Of a DNA stretch of 64,000 bases, positions 34,220 to 46,489 are shown piece by piece. A program made the position numbers and the translations under genes. The stretch's first letter is position 1, and each line of letters starts with the position of its first letter. A model generated the notes under the pieces. It ran no database searches and had not been told where the DNA came from. It saw only the letters and a list, made by a program, of their open reading frames with translations. The stretch is from Siphonodentalium dalli (taxonomy: Eukaryota; Mollusca; Scaphopoda; Gadilida; Siphonodentaliidae): positions 32,798,918-32,862,917 of the forward strand of contig CP136062.1 of the NCBI GenBank assembly GCA_032622095.1. Direction: 5' to 3'.

Positions 34220-37200
34220 GCTTTTTTTGTAAAATTGGCGCGGTTTACACGATCAAAGTTCGATTTTCTTTACAATTATATGTTACAAGCAACTAATTAT
34301 ATAGAGTTACGCTTCTTGAAACTCGAGTCAGCATAACACAAAATCTGGCTGCTGATTGGTTGATTATCATTGAGGGAAATATCCATAATCGGGAACAGAA
34401 CATTATAGCCTACGTAAATATGGTGATCGTGTATGTTTAGATGTCCAGGAAGAGTCTGGTGGTGTCCAGAAGTTACGTGAATGGGTCTGGATATGTTTAT
34501 GCTGCTGATTTTTGTGCAGTAAATGGGGTAGTTGTGGAAAAGCAAGATTATCGTTTGAAACAAATACCGAAAAGGGCGCATTTGTTGTAACACACTTGTG
34601 CAGCGGATGACGTTCTGAAGGAAAATTGACCACTTGAAGTTCAAATAGGCTTAACCCATAGCCGGCGGGACTTTTAGTTAACACTGTCGCCTATGGAAAA
34701 TAATTAGGTGTTTGTAACCTATAGATACGAAGCTTCAGTACATTAACTATTATTCATATATTACTATATTTAAATCATATTTATGCATACAGTCGGCGTC
34801 GAAACAAAAACATGAATGTACCGATTATTCGTGACATTCAAGTTAAATGTTCAATAATAGAAAATTATACTGTGACTGGTTCATGCAACATGAGTTAATC
34901 AAGGTGTATCTTTATTAATAACAGTATACAGTACTATTAAAATCAGAAGAAACATGTGGCCCAGATATTAATAATTTCAGATCATAATTAGCATCGCATT
35001 ATATATTAACCCATCGAGGAATATGTCATAATGACACACTATATTACACCTACTATATAACTGCTCCCTCCCTCCCTGACACAGGGCTACATATAAGAAG
35101 TTTATCGATGTCTACTTAATGAGAGTATACAGTTCCGTCAAAATCTGGCAAAAAATGTGACCTCGCATCGTTAACCCCAAATCTGTGGCGATTTTTCATC
35201 CATTTACCGAAGCTTCGTGACACGTACCGTCAAATGGCATCAAACGTTGAATGGTCACCATAAACTTCGATGTCAGTCATTTCAGATCGTAACTATCATG
35301 GAATTATATATTAACCCATGGTGTAATTATGTCAAAATGACATTATATTACACCAACCCTATATAACTGCTTCCTCCCTAACAGTGCTACATACAAGAAG
35401 TTTATCCATGTCTACTTAATGAGAGCATATAGTTCTGTCGAAATCTGGCGAAAAATGTGACCTTGCTTCATTAACCCCAAATATGTGGCGGTTTTCATCC
35501 TATGTACCGAAGCTTCGTGACATGTACCGAAGCTTGGTGACGTGTCAGAACTTCTAAAATATACCCAATCGGGACATCAAATGGTATCAAACGTTGAATG
35601 GTCACCAGAAATCTCGATATTAGTCATTTCAGACCATAATAAGCATAGCATTATATATTAACCCATCAAGAAAATATGTCAAAATGACACACTATATTAC
35701 ACCCACCCATATATAACTGCGTCCTCCCTGACACAGGCTGCATATAAACAGTTTATCCATGTTTACGTAATGAGAGTACACAGTTCTGTCAAAATCGGGC
35801 GAACAATTTGGTCTATAAATCCCGTAGTGTGACACATTTAATATAGACCAAAACTATAAACACATTTCAACCCAAAGATAGTTACATTTTAATTGAAAAA
35901 ATGGTCCAAACATGAAAAGTTAATTTTTGCCGATATTTAAGTCAAGTTTTTGAGAGAAAAGTCCAATATTTTGTTGATGTCAGTGGTGACAATAGTAAAA
36001 ATTAACCATGGTACATCAGACATGTTAGTATTCAATGTATAGAAGGCAGAATAGCCAATTTTGTACATCATCCACAACTTGTAATCGATTGCAGGACACG
36101 CTGGGGCAATATTTACCATTTTCCATATTTTGGCAGCCATTTTGGCAGCCATTTTGAGCCAAAGTAAGAATTTTGGTTCCAGTGAGTTGGAATATTAATA
36201 GGTATAATCATATGCATCACTTACATTACAAAGTTCTGTTCATTTCTTGTTAAAATATGACTATAGTCTCAATTGTGATTTTTTGGTGAAATTTTATACC
36301 GCGTTCTGTAAATTCGAATCTTTTTAGGGAACGGAAGGGGCTAGGACCCCAAAAAGTGCATATTTAATTGTCCCAATGATCAGTTAATATACAAAATACA
36401 AAATAAAGTCGCATTACTCAACCAGTTCCAAACAGCATGAATTGATCTAGAAGATATTTGTAAAAAAAAAAGGTCATATTTTCAAATTCCGGCGGCCATT
36501 TTGGTGGTCATCTTGGATATTGAGTTTCAATTTTGCCCCCAAAAAGTGACATTATGTCTTAGCTTCACGAAAATATATACATTTGTATACTTTTTACAAG
36601 ATTTTCACCGCTATAATTTGCATAAAACTGACTTAGGGTCTGGTCTGAAAAACGGCGGCCATGATGGACGCCATTTTGTCTGGAGTCTATACGGCCATTT
36701 TATTTTCTTGTTAACATTGCTTAAAAGTTGAAGGACATAATAAGGAACAAAATGAGTGGGGAGAAGTTAAGTCCCATTGGGTGCAAGGGTACCCATATTA
36801 GATCCCGGACCACTAGTAGTACTATGACGTCGCCGGAAAATTCTTTCATTTTCGGTCGTCGGGTAGGTCAATAAAAACAGGTTTATCGCCAATTAAGCTA
36901 CAAATTCACCACTGCTATCATGGATTTTCGTAATCTACATATATTTTACTACAAAATTAGACCGGATAGCACTTGTCCGTCAAAATGAGCAACATTTGTT
37001 ATTTCTTTGGGTCGATCTCCTGGACTAAGGAAAGAATTTCGAATTCCAAAGATGAATCTAATTCTAATTCATGCAAAATGAAGTTCATATTGAAATTAAT
37101 TAATTCTGCATAACTATGATCCGTGTTACAATTTCGAGATATATAATGTTGAAATTACAAATTAGAGAATACACACGGATGGTCGGAGGTAGACAGGGTC

Positions 37201-39270
37201 GTGGCGACAGGGGGTGTGTCTCACTACTACCACCAGCTTTTGCCAAAATTAGTCAGTAGTTGCACAATTCATGATTGACACAACACTGTAGTAACTGTAG
37301 GAACTCACATACCAGAATTAGGTTGATTTAGTCCTGGTAATTTAATAGTCCAACCGGTATTTAACGTGAAAAAAATGGATTTTAGACGAAAAATGAAATA
37401 TATTCCTACTTTTCGTCTTTTATTTTTACTGAGAACGTTGACAGACATTTACAAGAGTTAGGTTAGATATGTTCATCAGTTGGAACGATTGAGGAACCAG
37501 TACGATGAGAACACTTCACCCATGATAGAAATTGTGGTCGTAAAAGTTAGCGACAGATTGAAATCAACATTCCAAGCACATAAGTTTGCAGACATTCTTT
37601 GTTATTCTATTTCACATTGATAGCATAGAGTATAAAATAATTGCTCAAGAGCTAATATGATTCCGAAATGGGAGTGAAGATAAAATGTCCACTACGACAT
37701 CCTTTCGAGTGAAAACGAGCAGACTCGATTTCAAATTCCAAGATAAAGTTAAAATGGAATGTAAATGTAAGTTGAATATAGCATCGGATACCGATATTAT
37801 GTGTTATAAGTTTGATAAACGGTCAGATATCAAAGAATATGTACATGTGCATTGGTCAATAAAAGTTGAGTTAGGTCACCCAAAAGGTCAATTTTGTGTA
37901 TATCAAACGCTGAGAATGCCTCACACATGATAGATCTTAAAGTAAAACACCTTTTCCAAATCCTTCAGAACCTCTAAGTTCGACACCGTTGCCTTCAAGA
38001 AATCTTTCCTTTCCTCATCAAAATAGACCCTGAGAATAATCACGACCCGAACGAAACAAGATACGCATATAACAGCAGAAACAAGAACAAGTGTATAATA
38101 TATGTGCAAAGTTACATATAAGATACGCATCCCTGGCATCATTCACAATGTCTCTAAATGGTACTACAGAGAGGGAGTTCCCCGACATTAGTACGAAGAT
38201 AATACCAGATAAACACAAATGCATAACACCCGACTCAGACTCAGCTGCAGTGATTTCAGTTATCATAAATTCACAAATGTTATCGCCGACCACCGTACTG
38301 GTCATGTGGACAAAAAGAGGACGACGACCATTAGCTCATGATATGATCTGCGATAGATATACATCCGAAAGAAATTCACTTCTCAAGTCATTACACGGTA
38401 CTTGCGTTTTGACAACCCAAAAGTTGTTTATAAATCCCACGAGTTAACACCCAAAACCAATGCAAAACTTTTCAGAGAAGTACAGAAATACATCGCTCGG
38501 ACCAAGCGATTCACCAACTCAGTTTGTAAATATCCACCGTACATGATCAAATATTATCAGATTAATACGAACCATGAATCCATAGCAACAACTCGCACCA
38601 TTATCGATGCCGCTCAGTCCATTGGTATATATGTGCCTGCTTAGTATATTAGAGGTGCATAAATAGTAACGGAGTATGATGGCAGTGTGTTTGGTGGCAG
38701 CAGAGCGCTGTTCGTGCCCCTGTTGCCTCTGGTAATTGCAGCTACTTCGAAGCGCCCGTGCGATTTGTCTGTTGTTAGTTGCGTGTGACTAACAATGGGG
38801 TAATCATTGAACTATTCCTTCGCCAGCCTTGAGAATCGTTGTGCTTTACCAAAAATCAGGGAACGATTGCAACAATGGGATTGTGCTCTAAATACAATTA
38901 AACCATGACATTACCCGCATTGCATTGACCCATCGCACACCGAGAGAACAATAAGCATTTACATGAAACGAGAGTCATATCTAAATTAAAATGCATATCG
39001 TAAGGCATATGAACAGACAATCACTCGCTATGTGGGATGGATTTAACATGATTCCCAGAAACGATTCACTTAAGCATAAACGATTGATGTCTAATAAGGC
39101 CATGATGTAATTTACTTATTGATGTAATTGCTACTTGTTGTGTATTCATTGAATAAATATTCTGTTTAAACTTCACACACATTTCTGGCAGACATAAAAC
39201 TGAATGCCCAAGAACACAACTTGTCGGGAGTAAATTTGTTTGAAGAATATATATATAATCAAGACAATGG
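34220..39270. repeat. 5.05 kb tandem unit, copy 2
   Basis: Head-to-tail with copy 1 at a spacing of 5,049 bp and with copy 3 at 5,051 bp. Same internal order: minus-strand ORF near 34297-34644, triplicated segment near 34975-35815, GGCCATTTT cluster near 36130-36710, and plus-strand ORFs at 37685-37930, 38091-38447 and 38402-38644. Confidence 0.95.
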
Positions 39271-42200
39271 GCTTTTTTTGTAAAATTGGCGCGGTTTACA
39301 CGATCAAAGTTCGATTTTCTTTACAATTATATGTTACAAGCAACTAATTATATAGAGTTACGCTTCTTGAAACTCGAGTCAGCATAACACAAAATCTGGC
39401 TGCTGATTGGTTGATTATCATTGAGGGAAATATCCATAATCGGGAACAGAACATTATAGCCTACGTAAATATGGTGATCGTGTATGTTTAGATGTCCAGG
39501 AAGAGTCTGGTGGTGTCCAGAAGTTACGTGAATGGGTCTGGATATGTTTATGCTGCTGATTTTTGTGCAGTAAATGGGGTAGTTGTGGAAATGCAAGATT
39601 GTCGTTTGAAACAAATACCGAAAAGGGCGCATTTGTTGTAACACACACACTTGTGCAGCGGATGACGTTCTGAAGGAAAATTGACCACTTGAAGTTCAAA
39701 TAGGCTTAACCCATAGCCGGCGGGACTTTTAGTTAACACTGTCGCCTATGGAAAATAATTAGGTGTTTGTAACCTATAGATACGAAGCTTCAGTACATTA
39801 ACTATTATTCATATATTACTATATTTAAATCATATTTATGCATACAGTCGGCGTCGAAACAAAAACATGAATGTACCGATTATTCGTGACATTCAAGTTA
39901 AATGTTCAATAATAGAAAATTATACTGTGACTGGTTCATGCAACATGAGTTAATCAAGGTGTATCTTTATTAATAACAGTATACAGTACTATTAAAATCA
40001 GAAGAAACATGTGGCCCAGATATTAATAATTTCAGATCATAATTAGCATCGCATTATATATTAACCCATCGAGGAATATGTCATAATGACACACTATATT
40101 ACACCTACTATATAACTGCTCCCTCCCTCCCTGACACAGGGCTACATATAAGAAGTTTATCGATGTCTACTTAATGAGAGTATACAGTTCCGTCAAAATC
40201 TGGCAAAAAATGTGACCTCGCATCGTTAACCCCAAATCTGTGGCGATTTTTCATCCATTTACCGAAGCTTCGTGACACGTACCGTCAAATGGCATCAAAC
40301 GTTGAATGGTCACCATAAACTTCGATGTCAGTCATTTCAGATCGTAAATATCATGGAATTATATATTAACCCATGGTGTAATTATGTCAAAATGACATTA
40401 TATTACACCAACCCTATATAACTGCTTCCTCCCTGACAGTGCTACATACAAGAAGTTTATCCATGTCTACTTAATGAGAGCATATAGTTCTGTCGAAATC
40501 TGGCGAAAAATGTGACCTTGCTTCATTAACCCCAAATCTGTGGCGGTTTTCATCCTATGTACCGAAGCTTCGTGACATGTACCGAAGCTTGGTGACGTGT
40601 CAGAACTTCTAAAATATACCCCATCGGGACATCAAATGGTATCAAACGTTGAATGGTCACCAGAAATCTCGATATTAGTCATTTCAGACCATAATAAGCA
40701 TAGCATTATATATTAACCCATCAAGAAAATATGTCAAAATGACACACTATATTACACCCACCCATATATAACTGCGTCCTCCCTGAAACAGGCTGCATAT
40801 AAACAGTTTATCCATGTCTACGTAATGAGAGTACACAGTTCTGTCAAAATCGGGCGAACAATTTGGTCTATAAATCCCGTAGTGTGACACATTTAATATA
40901 GACCAAATCAATAAACACATTTCAACCCAAAGATAGTTACATTTTAATTGAAAAAATGGTCCAAACATGAAAAGTTAATTTTTGCCGATATTTAAGTCAA
41001 GTTTTTGAGAGAAAAGTCCAATATTTTGTTGATGTCAGTGGTGACAATAGTAAAAATTAACCATGGTACATCAGACATGTTAGTATTCAATGTATAGAAG
41101 GCAGAATAGCCAATTTTGTACATCATCCACAACTTGTAATCGATTGCAGGACACGCTGGGGCAATATTTACCATTTTCCATATTTTGGCAGCCATTTTGG
41201 CAGCCATTTTGAGCCAAAGTAAGAATTTTGGTTCCAGTGAGTTGGAATATTAATAGGTATAATCATATGCATCACTTACATTACAAAGTTCTGTTCATTT
41301 CTTGTTAAAATATGACTATAGTCTCAATTGTGATTTTTTTGGTGAAATTTTATACCGCGTTCTGTAAATTCGAATCTTTTTAGGGAACGGAAGGGGCTAG
41401 GACCCCAAAAAGTGCATATTTAATTGTCCCAATGATCAGTTAATATACAAAATACAAAATAAAGTCGCATTACTCAACCAGTTCCAAACAGCATGAATTG
41501 ATCTAGAAGATATTTGTAAAAAACAAGTCATATTTTCAAATTCCGGCGGCCATTTTGGTGGTCATCTTGGATATTGAGTTTCAATTTTGCCCCCAAAAAG
41601 TGACATTATGTCTTAGCTTCACGAAAATATATACATTTGTATACTTTTTACAAGATTTTCACCGCTATAATTTGCATAAAACTGACTTAGGGTCTGGTCT
41701 GAAAAACGGCGGCCATGATGGACGCCATTTTGTCTGGAGTCTATACGGCCATTTTATTTTCTTGTTAACATTGCTTAAAAGTTGAAGGACATAATAAGGA
41801 ACAAAATGAGTGGGGAGAAGTTAAGTCCCATTGGGTGCAAGGGTACCCATATTAGATCCCGGACCACTAGTAGTACTATGACGTCGCCGGAAAATTCTTT
41901 CATTTTCGGTCGTCGGGTAGGTCAATAAAAACAGGTTTATCGCCAATTAAGCTACAAATTCACCACTGCTATCATGGATTTTCGTAATCTACATATATTT
42001 TACTACAAAATTAGACCGGATAGCACTTGTCCGTCAAAATGAGCAACATTTGTTATTTATTTGGGTCGATCTCCTGGACTAAGGAAAGAATTTCGAATTC
42101 CAAAGATGAATCTAATTCTAATTCATGCAAAATGAAGTTCATATTGAAATTAATTAATTCTGCATAACTATGATCCGTGTTACAATTTCGAGATATATAA

Positions 42201-43619
42201 TGTTGAAATTACAAATTAGAGAATACGCACGGATGGTCGGAGGTAGACAGGGTCGTGGCGACAGGGGGTGTGTCTCACTACTACCCCCAGCTTTTGCCAA
42301 AATTAGTCAGTAGTTGCACAATTCATGATTGACACAACACTGTAGTAACTGTAGGAACTCACATACCAGAATTAGGTTGATTTAGTCCTGGTAATTTAAT
42401 AGTCCAACCGGTATTTAACGTGAAACAATTGGTTTTTAGACGAAAAATGAAATATATTCCTACTTTTCGTCTTTTATTTTTACTGAGAATGTTGACAGAC
42501 ATTTACAAGAGATAGGTTAGATATGTTCATCAGTTGGAACGATTGAGAAACCAGTACGATGAGAACACTTCACCCATGATAGAAATTGTGGTCGTAAAAG
42601 TTAGCGACAGATTGAAATCAACATTCCAAGCACATAAGTTTGCAGACATTCTTTGTTATTCTATTTCACATTGATAGCATAGAGTATAAAATAATTGCTC
42701 AAGAGCTAATATGATTCCGAAATGGGAGTGAAGATAAAATGTCCACTACGACATCCTTTCGAGTGAAAAAGAGCAGACTCGATTTCAAATTCCAAGATAA
42801 AGTTAAAATGGAATGTAAATGTAAGTTGAGTATAGCATCGGATACCGATATTATGTGTTATAAGTTTGATAAACGGTCAGATATCAAAGAACATGTACAT
42901 GTGCATTGGTCAATAAAAGTTGAGTTAGGTCACCCAAAAGGTCAATTTTGTGTATATCAAACGCTGAGAATGCCTCACACATGATAGATCTTAAAGTAAA
43001 ACACCTTTTCCAAATCCCTCAGAATCTCTAAGTTCGACACCGTTGCCTTCAAGAAATCTTTCTTGTCCTCATCAAAGTAGAGCCCGAGAATAATCACGAC
43101 CCGAACGAAACAAGATACGCATCCCTGGCATCATTCACAATGTCCCTAAATGGTACTACAGAGAGGGAGTTCCCCGACATTAGTACGAAGCTAATACCAG
43201 AGAAACACAAATGCATAACACCCGACTCAGACTCAGCTGCAGTGATTTCAGTTATCATAAATTCACAAATGTTATCGCCGACCACCGTACTGGTCATGTG
43301 GACAAAAAGAGGACGACGACCATTAGCTCATGATATGATCTGCGATAGATATACATCCGAAAGAAATTCACTTCTCAAGTCATTACACGGTACTTGCGAC
43401 TTGACAACCCAAAAGTTGTTTATAAATGCCATGAGTTAACACCCAAATACAATGTAAAACTTTTCAGAGAAGTACAGAAATACATCGCTCGGACCAAGCG
43501 ATTCACCAACTCAGTTTGTAAATATCCACCGTACATGATCAAATATTATCAGATTAATACGAACCATGAATCCATAGCAACAACTCGTATCATTATCGAT
43601 GCCGCTCAGTCCATTGGTA
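39271..43619. repeat. 5.05 kb tandem unit, copy 3 (left part)
   Basis: Matches copies 1 and 2 up to CCATTGGTA at 43619 and then departs. It lacks a ~57-bp segment present at 33025-33082 of copy 1 and carries a CACA insertion near 39643. The remaining end of the unit reappears at 50997-51370 after foreign insertions. Confidence 0.95.
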
Positions 43620-43772
43620 CAAGGCATACAATTCGTTCAAAAACCCTAGCAACAACCCACTTAAAAAACCATGACGGCCCATATATGACCACTCTTAGCT
43701 CATTCTCTTCTTAATCCTAACGCAGACTTATACCGTGTTATCATTGTATCCTATCAACAGTCTGACCTTAAG
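43620..43772. other. Sequence unique to copy 3 before the TIR element
   Basis: Replaces the 264-bp segment 33577-33840 of copy 1. It keeps the ORF from 43394 open to 43714. It may be the older version of the unit, with copies 1 and 2 being derived, or the reverse. Confidence 0.6.
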
Positions 43773-44594
43773 CCCCTGTCACACTCAGGTCGGCGCTTGC
43801 ATTGCGCTGCAAAAGTATCAAAGCGCACATGTAAACGCACTAAGGTCTCCAATAACCGATTGGTGACGCAATGGACACTGGATACGACGGGTGAGGGTCT
43901 CCATGGTCGCCCATAGGCATGTGCATGCACAAAACAAGCGCAGAGGCTCTGCGTTCTGACCAAGGCGTAGTAAGCTTACTGCAGTTGCAGAGGAATTCTT
44001 GTTGTGACCACGAGTAGCTTGTATCCGTCCTTGCTACGTCAACGGGGCGCTCATGTTGCTCGCTTTGCGCTGTCACCAAACAAGCCCAGAGTCTCGGCGT
44101 TCTGACCAAGGCGTATTAAGGTTATTATCAACATTTATATTTTATATATTATTCCAAAAGATACAGATGTCATACGTTCAACATATCTAAATGCTTATAA
44201 ATTATTTTTATTCTCCTTATTCTAATGTTGTGACTGGAAGCCAAAACAACTGCATCTTTAATAAATAAAAGAAATTTAGGGACCATCACCCCACCCCAAA
44301 CAAATTTAAGCAATTACTTGATTACACATATCTATATGCATAACTTAGTATGTACAATGTGTGTAATATTATGGTTCTTATGCAGTTATATGTGAGTATT
44401 ACTATTACCAATGAAAGAACTGTAACGGGCAGCAAAATTATATAATCATGTATGCAAACTTGTATCGGCATCACTGGATATGGCTAACACTAACCGTCAT
44501 AAAATTATGAAACTTGATCGATGGCTTCCTTAATTGATTAATCAGTGGTTGTAATTATTGATTTATTCATTGGGGGAAGTTGTTGGTCGGGTTC

Positions 44595-45252
44595 CATGGC
44601 TACTGTGATATGGTATACTTTCCATCAGTCAAAAGCATCTACAGTGGGTCGCACAAAGTACTAATCAGATCAACTTGTGCCACAGGAGTTTGTCAGAATG
44701 ACAATAAATACTATTAATAATAAATACACAAGTGTACAAAATATATTTTAAATTACTTAATTATTTGGTTATTTTATTAAATAATTAAAATAAATTATTT
44801 AATTACTTAATTATTTAATTATTTAATTGTTTTAATTATATTTCAAATTAAATTACAAATTATATTTTTATTTACTATCATCTTGTCAAACCCCTGTGCG
44901 TGTACCGACATACTCACGAAATCATGGCTACTGTGATATGGTATACTTTCCCTCAGTCAAAAGCATCTACAGTGGGTCGCACAAAGTACTAATCAGATCA
45001 ACTTGTGCCACAGGAGTTTGTCAGAATGATAATAAATACTATTAATAATAAATACACAAGTGTACAAAATATATTTTAAATTACTTAATTATTTGGTTAT
45101 TTTATTGAATAATTAAAATAAATTATTTAATTACTTAATTATTTAATTATTTAATTGTTTTAATTATATATCAAATTAAATTACAAATTATATTTTTATT
45201 TACTATCATCTTGTCAAACCCCTGTGCGTGTACCGACATACTCACGAAATCA
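44595..45252. repeat. Two ~328-bp tandem monomers in the retrotransposon 5' region
   Basis: Copies start CATGGCTACTGTGATATGG at 44595 and 44923 and end at ATACTCACGAAATCA. I count about four base differences. The second half of each is very AT-rich (TTAATTATTTAATT). Tandem 5' monomers carry the promoter in some LINEs (mouse L1); the same role here is inference. Confidence 0.9.
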
Positions 45253-46489
45253 CTACCACGAGACCAGTCCGAAATTAAATGTGGATACCATCTCTGTCCA
45301 TTTTTGTATAAACTGCACCATGCAGTCATACACCCAGTCTACAGACAGACAGACTGTGCAGTAATACATCCAGTATCACACATTTAGAACGCACGCAGAA
45401 AACCGGAGAAAATAAAGAAACATGAATATTCTACTCAAGTCTCAGCTCCAGACACTTTATTGACAAAGCATGGACCTGAAATATCGTGTCCCACAAAAGG
45501 TGTCCTGACCTAAATAACAAATAAGCAACTCACATGCAATCCCTCGTCATATTTTGCCATCGTCTACTAAAGGTCATGGCCGCACACATCGGAGTTATAT
45601 GCGACAATCAGATACCAAAATAGTTTCAGGAACAGCCATTTTCATTATGTTCATTATTATATCTATTATTATGTGTGTTTGCTTTATAAATGTACCGTAT
45701 ATGAATTTAAAGGGGGTCTGCACACTAGGTCTGGCTTTGAGTATGTTGGGTGTGTAGGGGTGGTCCCGTAAATGTCCGGATTTGGTTTACCAATTTATTA
45801 TTATATTAATATTCCATCCACCCCTGTATTACAAAATGACTGGGGAAGAGTCTCATAACGATGACCATTTATAATAAACGAATATCTGAGTGTTATGGCC
45901 CAAATGAATAGATCAAGGTGGAAACCCTATTTGCCGAGATGAAGGAGGTAACTCTATTTGCTCCCAAAAAAAAAAAAACACAAATTAGAATGCATGTACA
46001 AATGTCCCAAACGGGTACATTTTGTGACCAGTTCAAAAACATGTATTTCAAAATAATGTGAAATTAAAAAAATGCGACTTGAAATTCTCATCGAAATTGA
46101 AATGCCAGTTAAATTGTAGAGGGATTAAAGGTAATAATACAATATATGCCACAACGATTGGCACTAAGTCTAACGAACACAAAATAAATTCTAACATACT
46201 GAATTCTTTATAATCGGCTTGCTTCATAATTTATAGTGATTAATCAACCCGGGAACAAGCGTGTCATTTTCATGATCACGCAAAATATGTACTTATATAT
46301 GTTTATTTATACATACATGTATCTTGTTTTTTGTTTGTATTTCGAATTTATGATTGTTTGTCTCACCACTCATCACACTCTTCTAACGAACACACTTGTA
46401 GCGACCGCTGTCACGAATATGGTTTCGTACACAATACCCCATTGCCTGCCTGTAAACAGCAACGTGAGTTATTTCCAATTTAATCCGCC
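45253..46489 (+). other. Remaining 5' UTR of the retrotransposon
   Basis: No ORF1 with a recognisable RNA-binding or zinc-knuckle domain. It includes an A12 run near 45967 and several short frames. The segment lies inside the target-site duplication, so it belongs to the insertion or to something nested in it. Confidence 0.5.
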
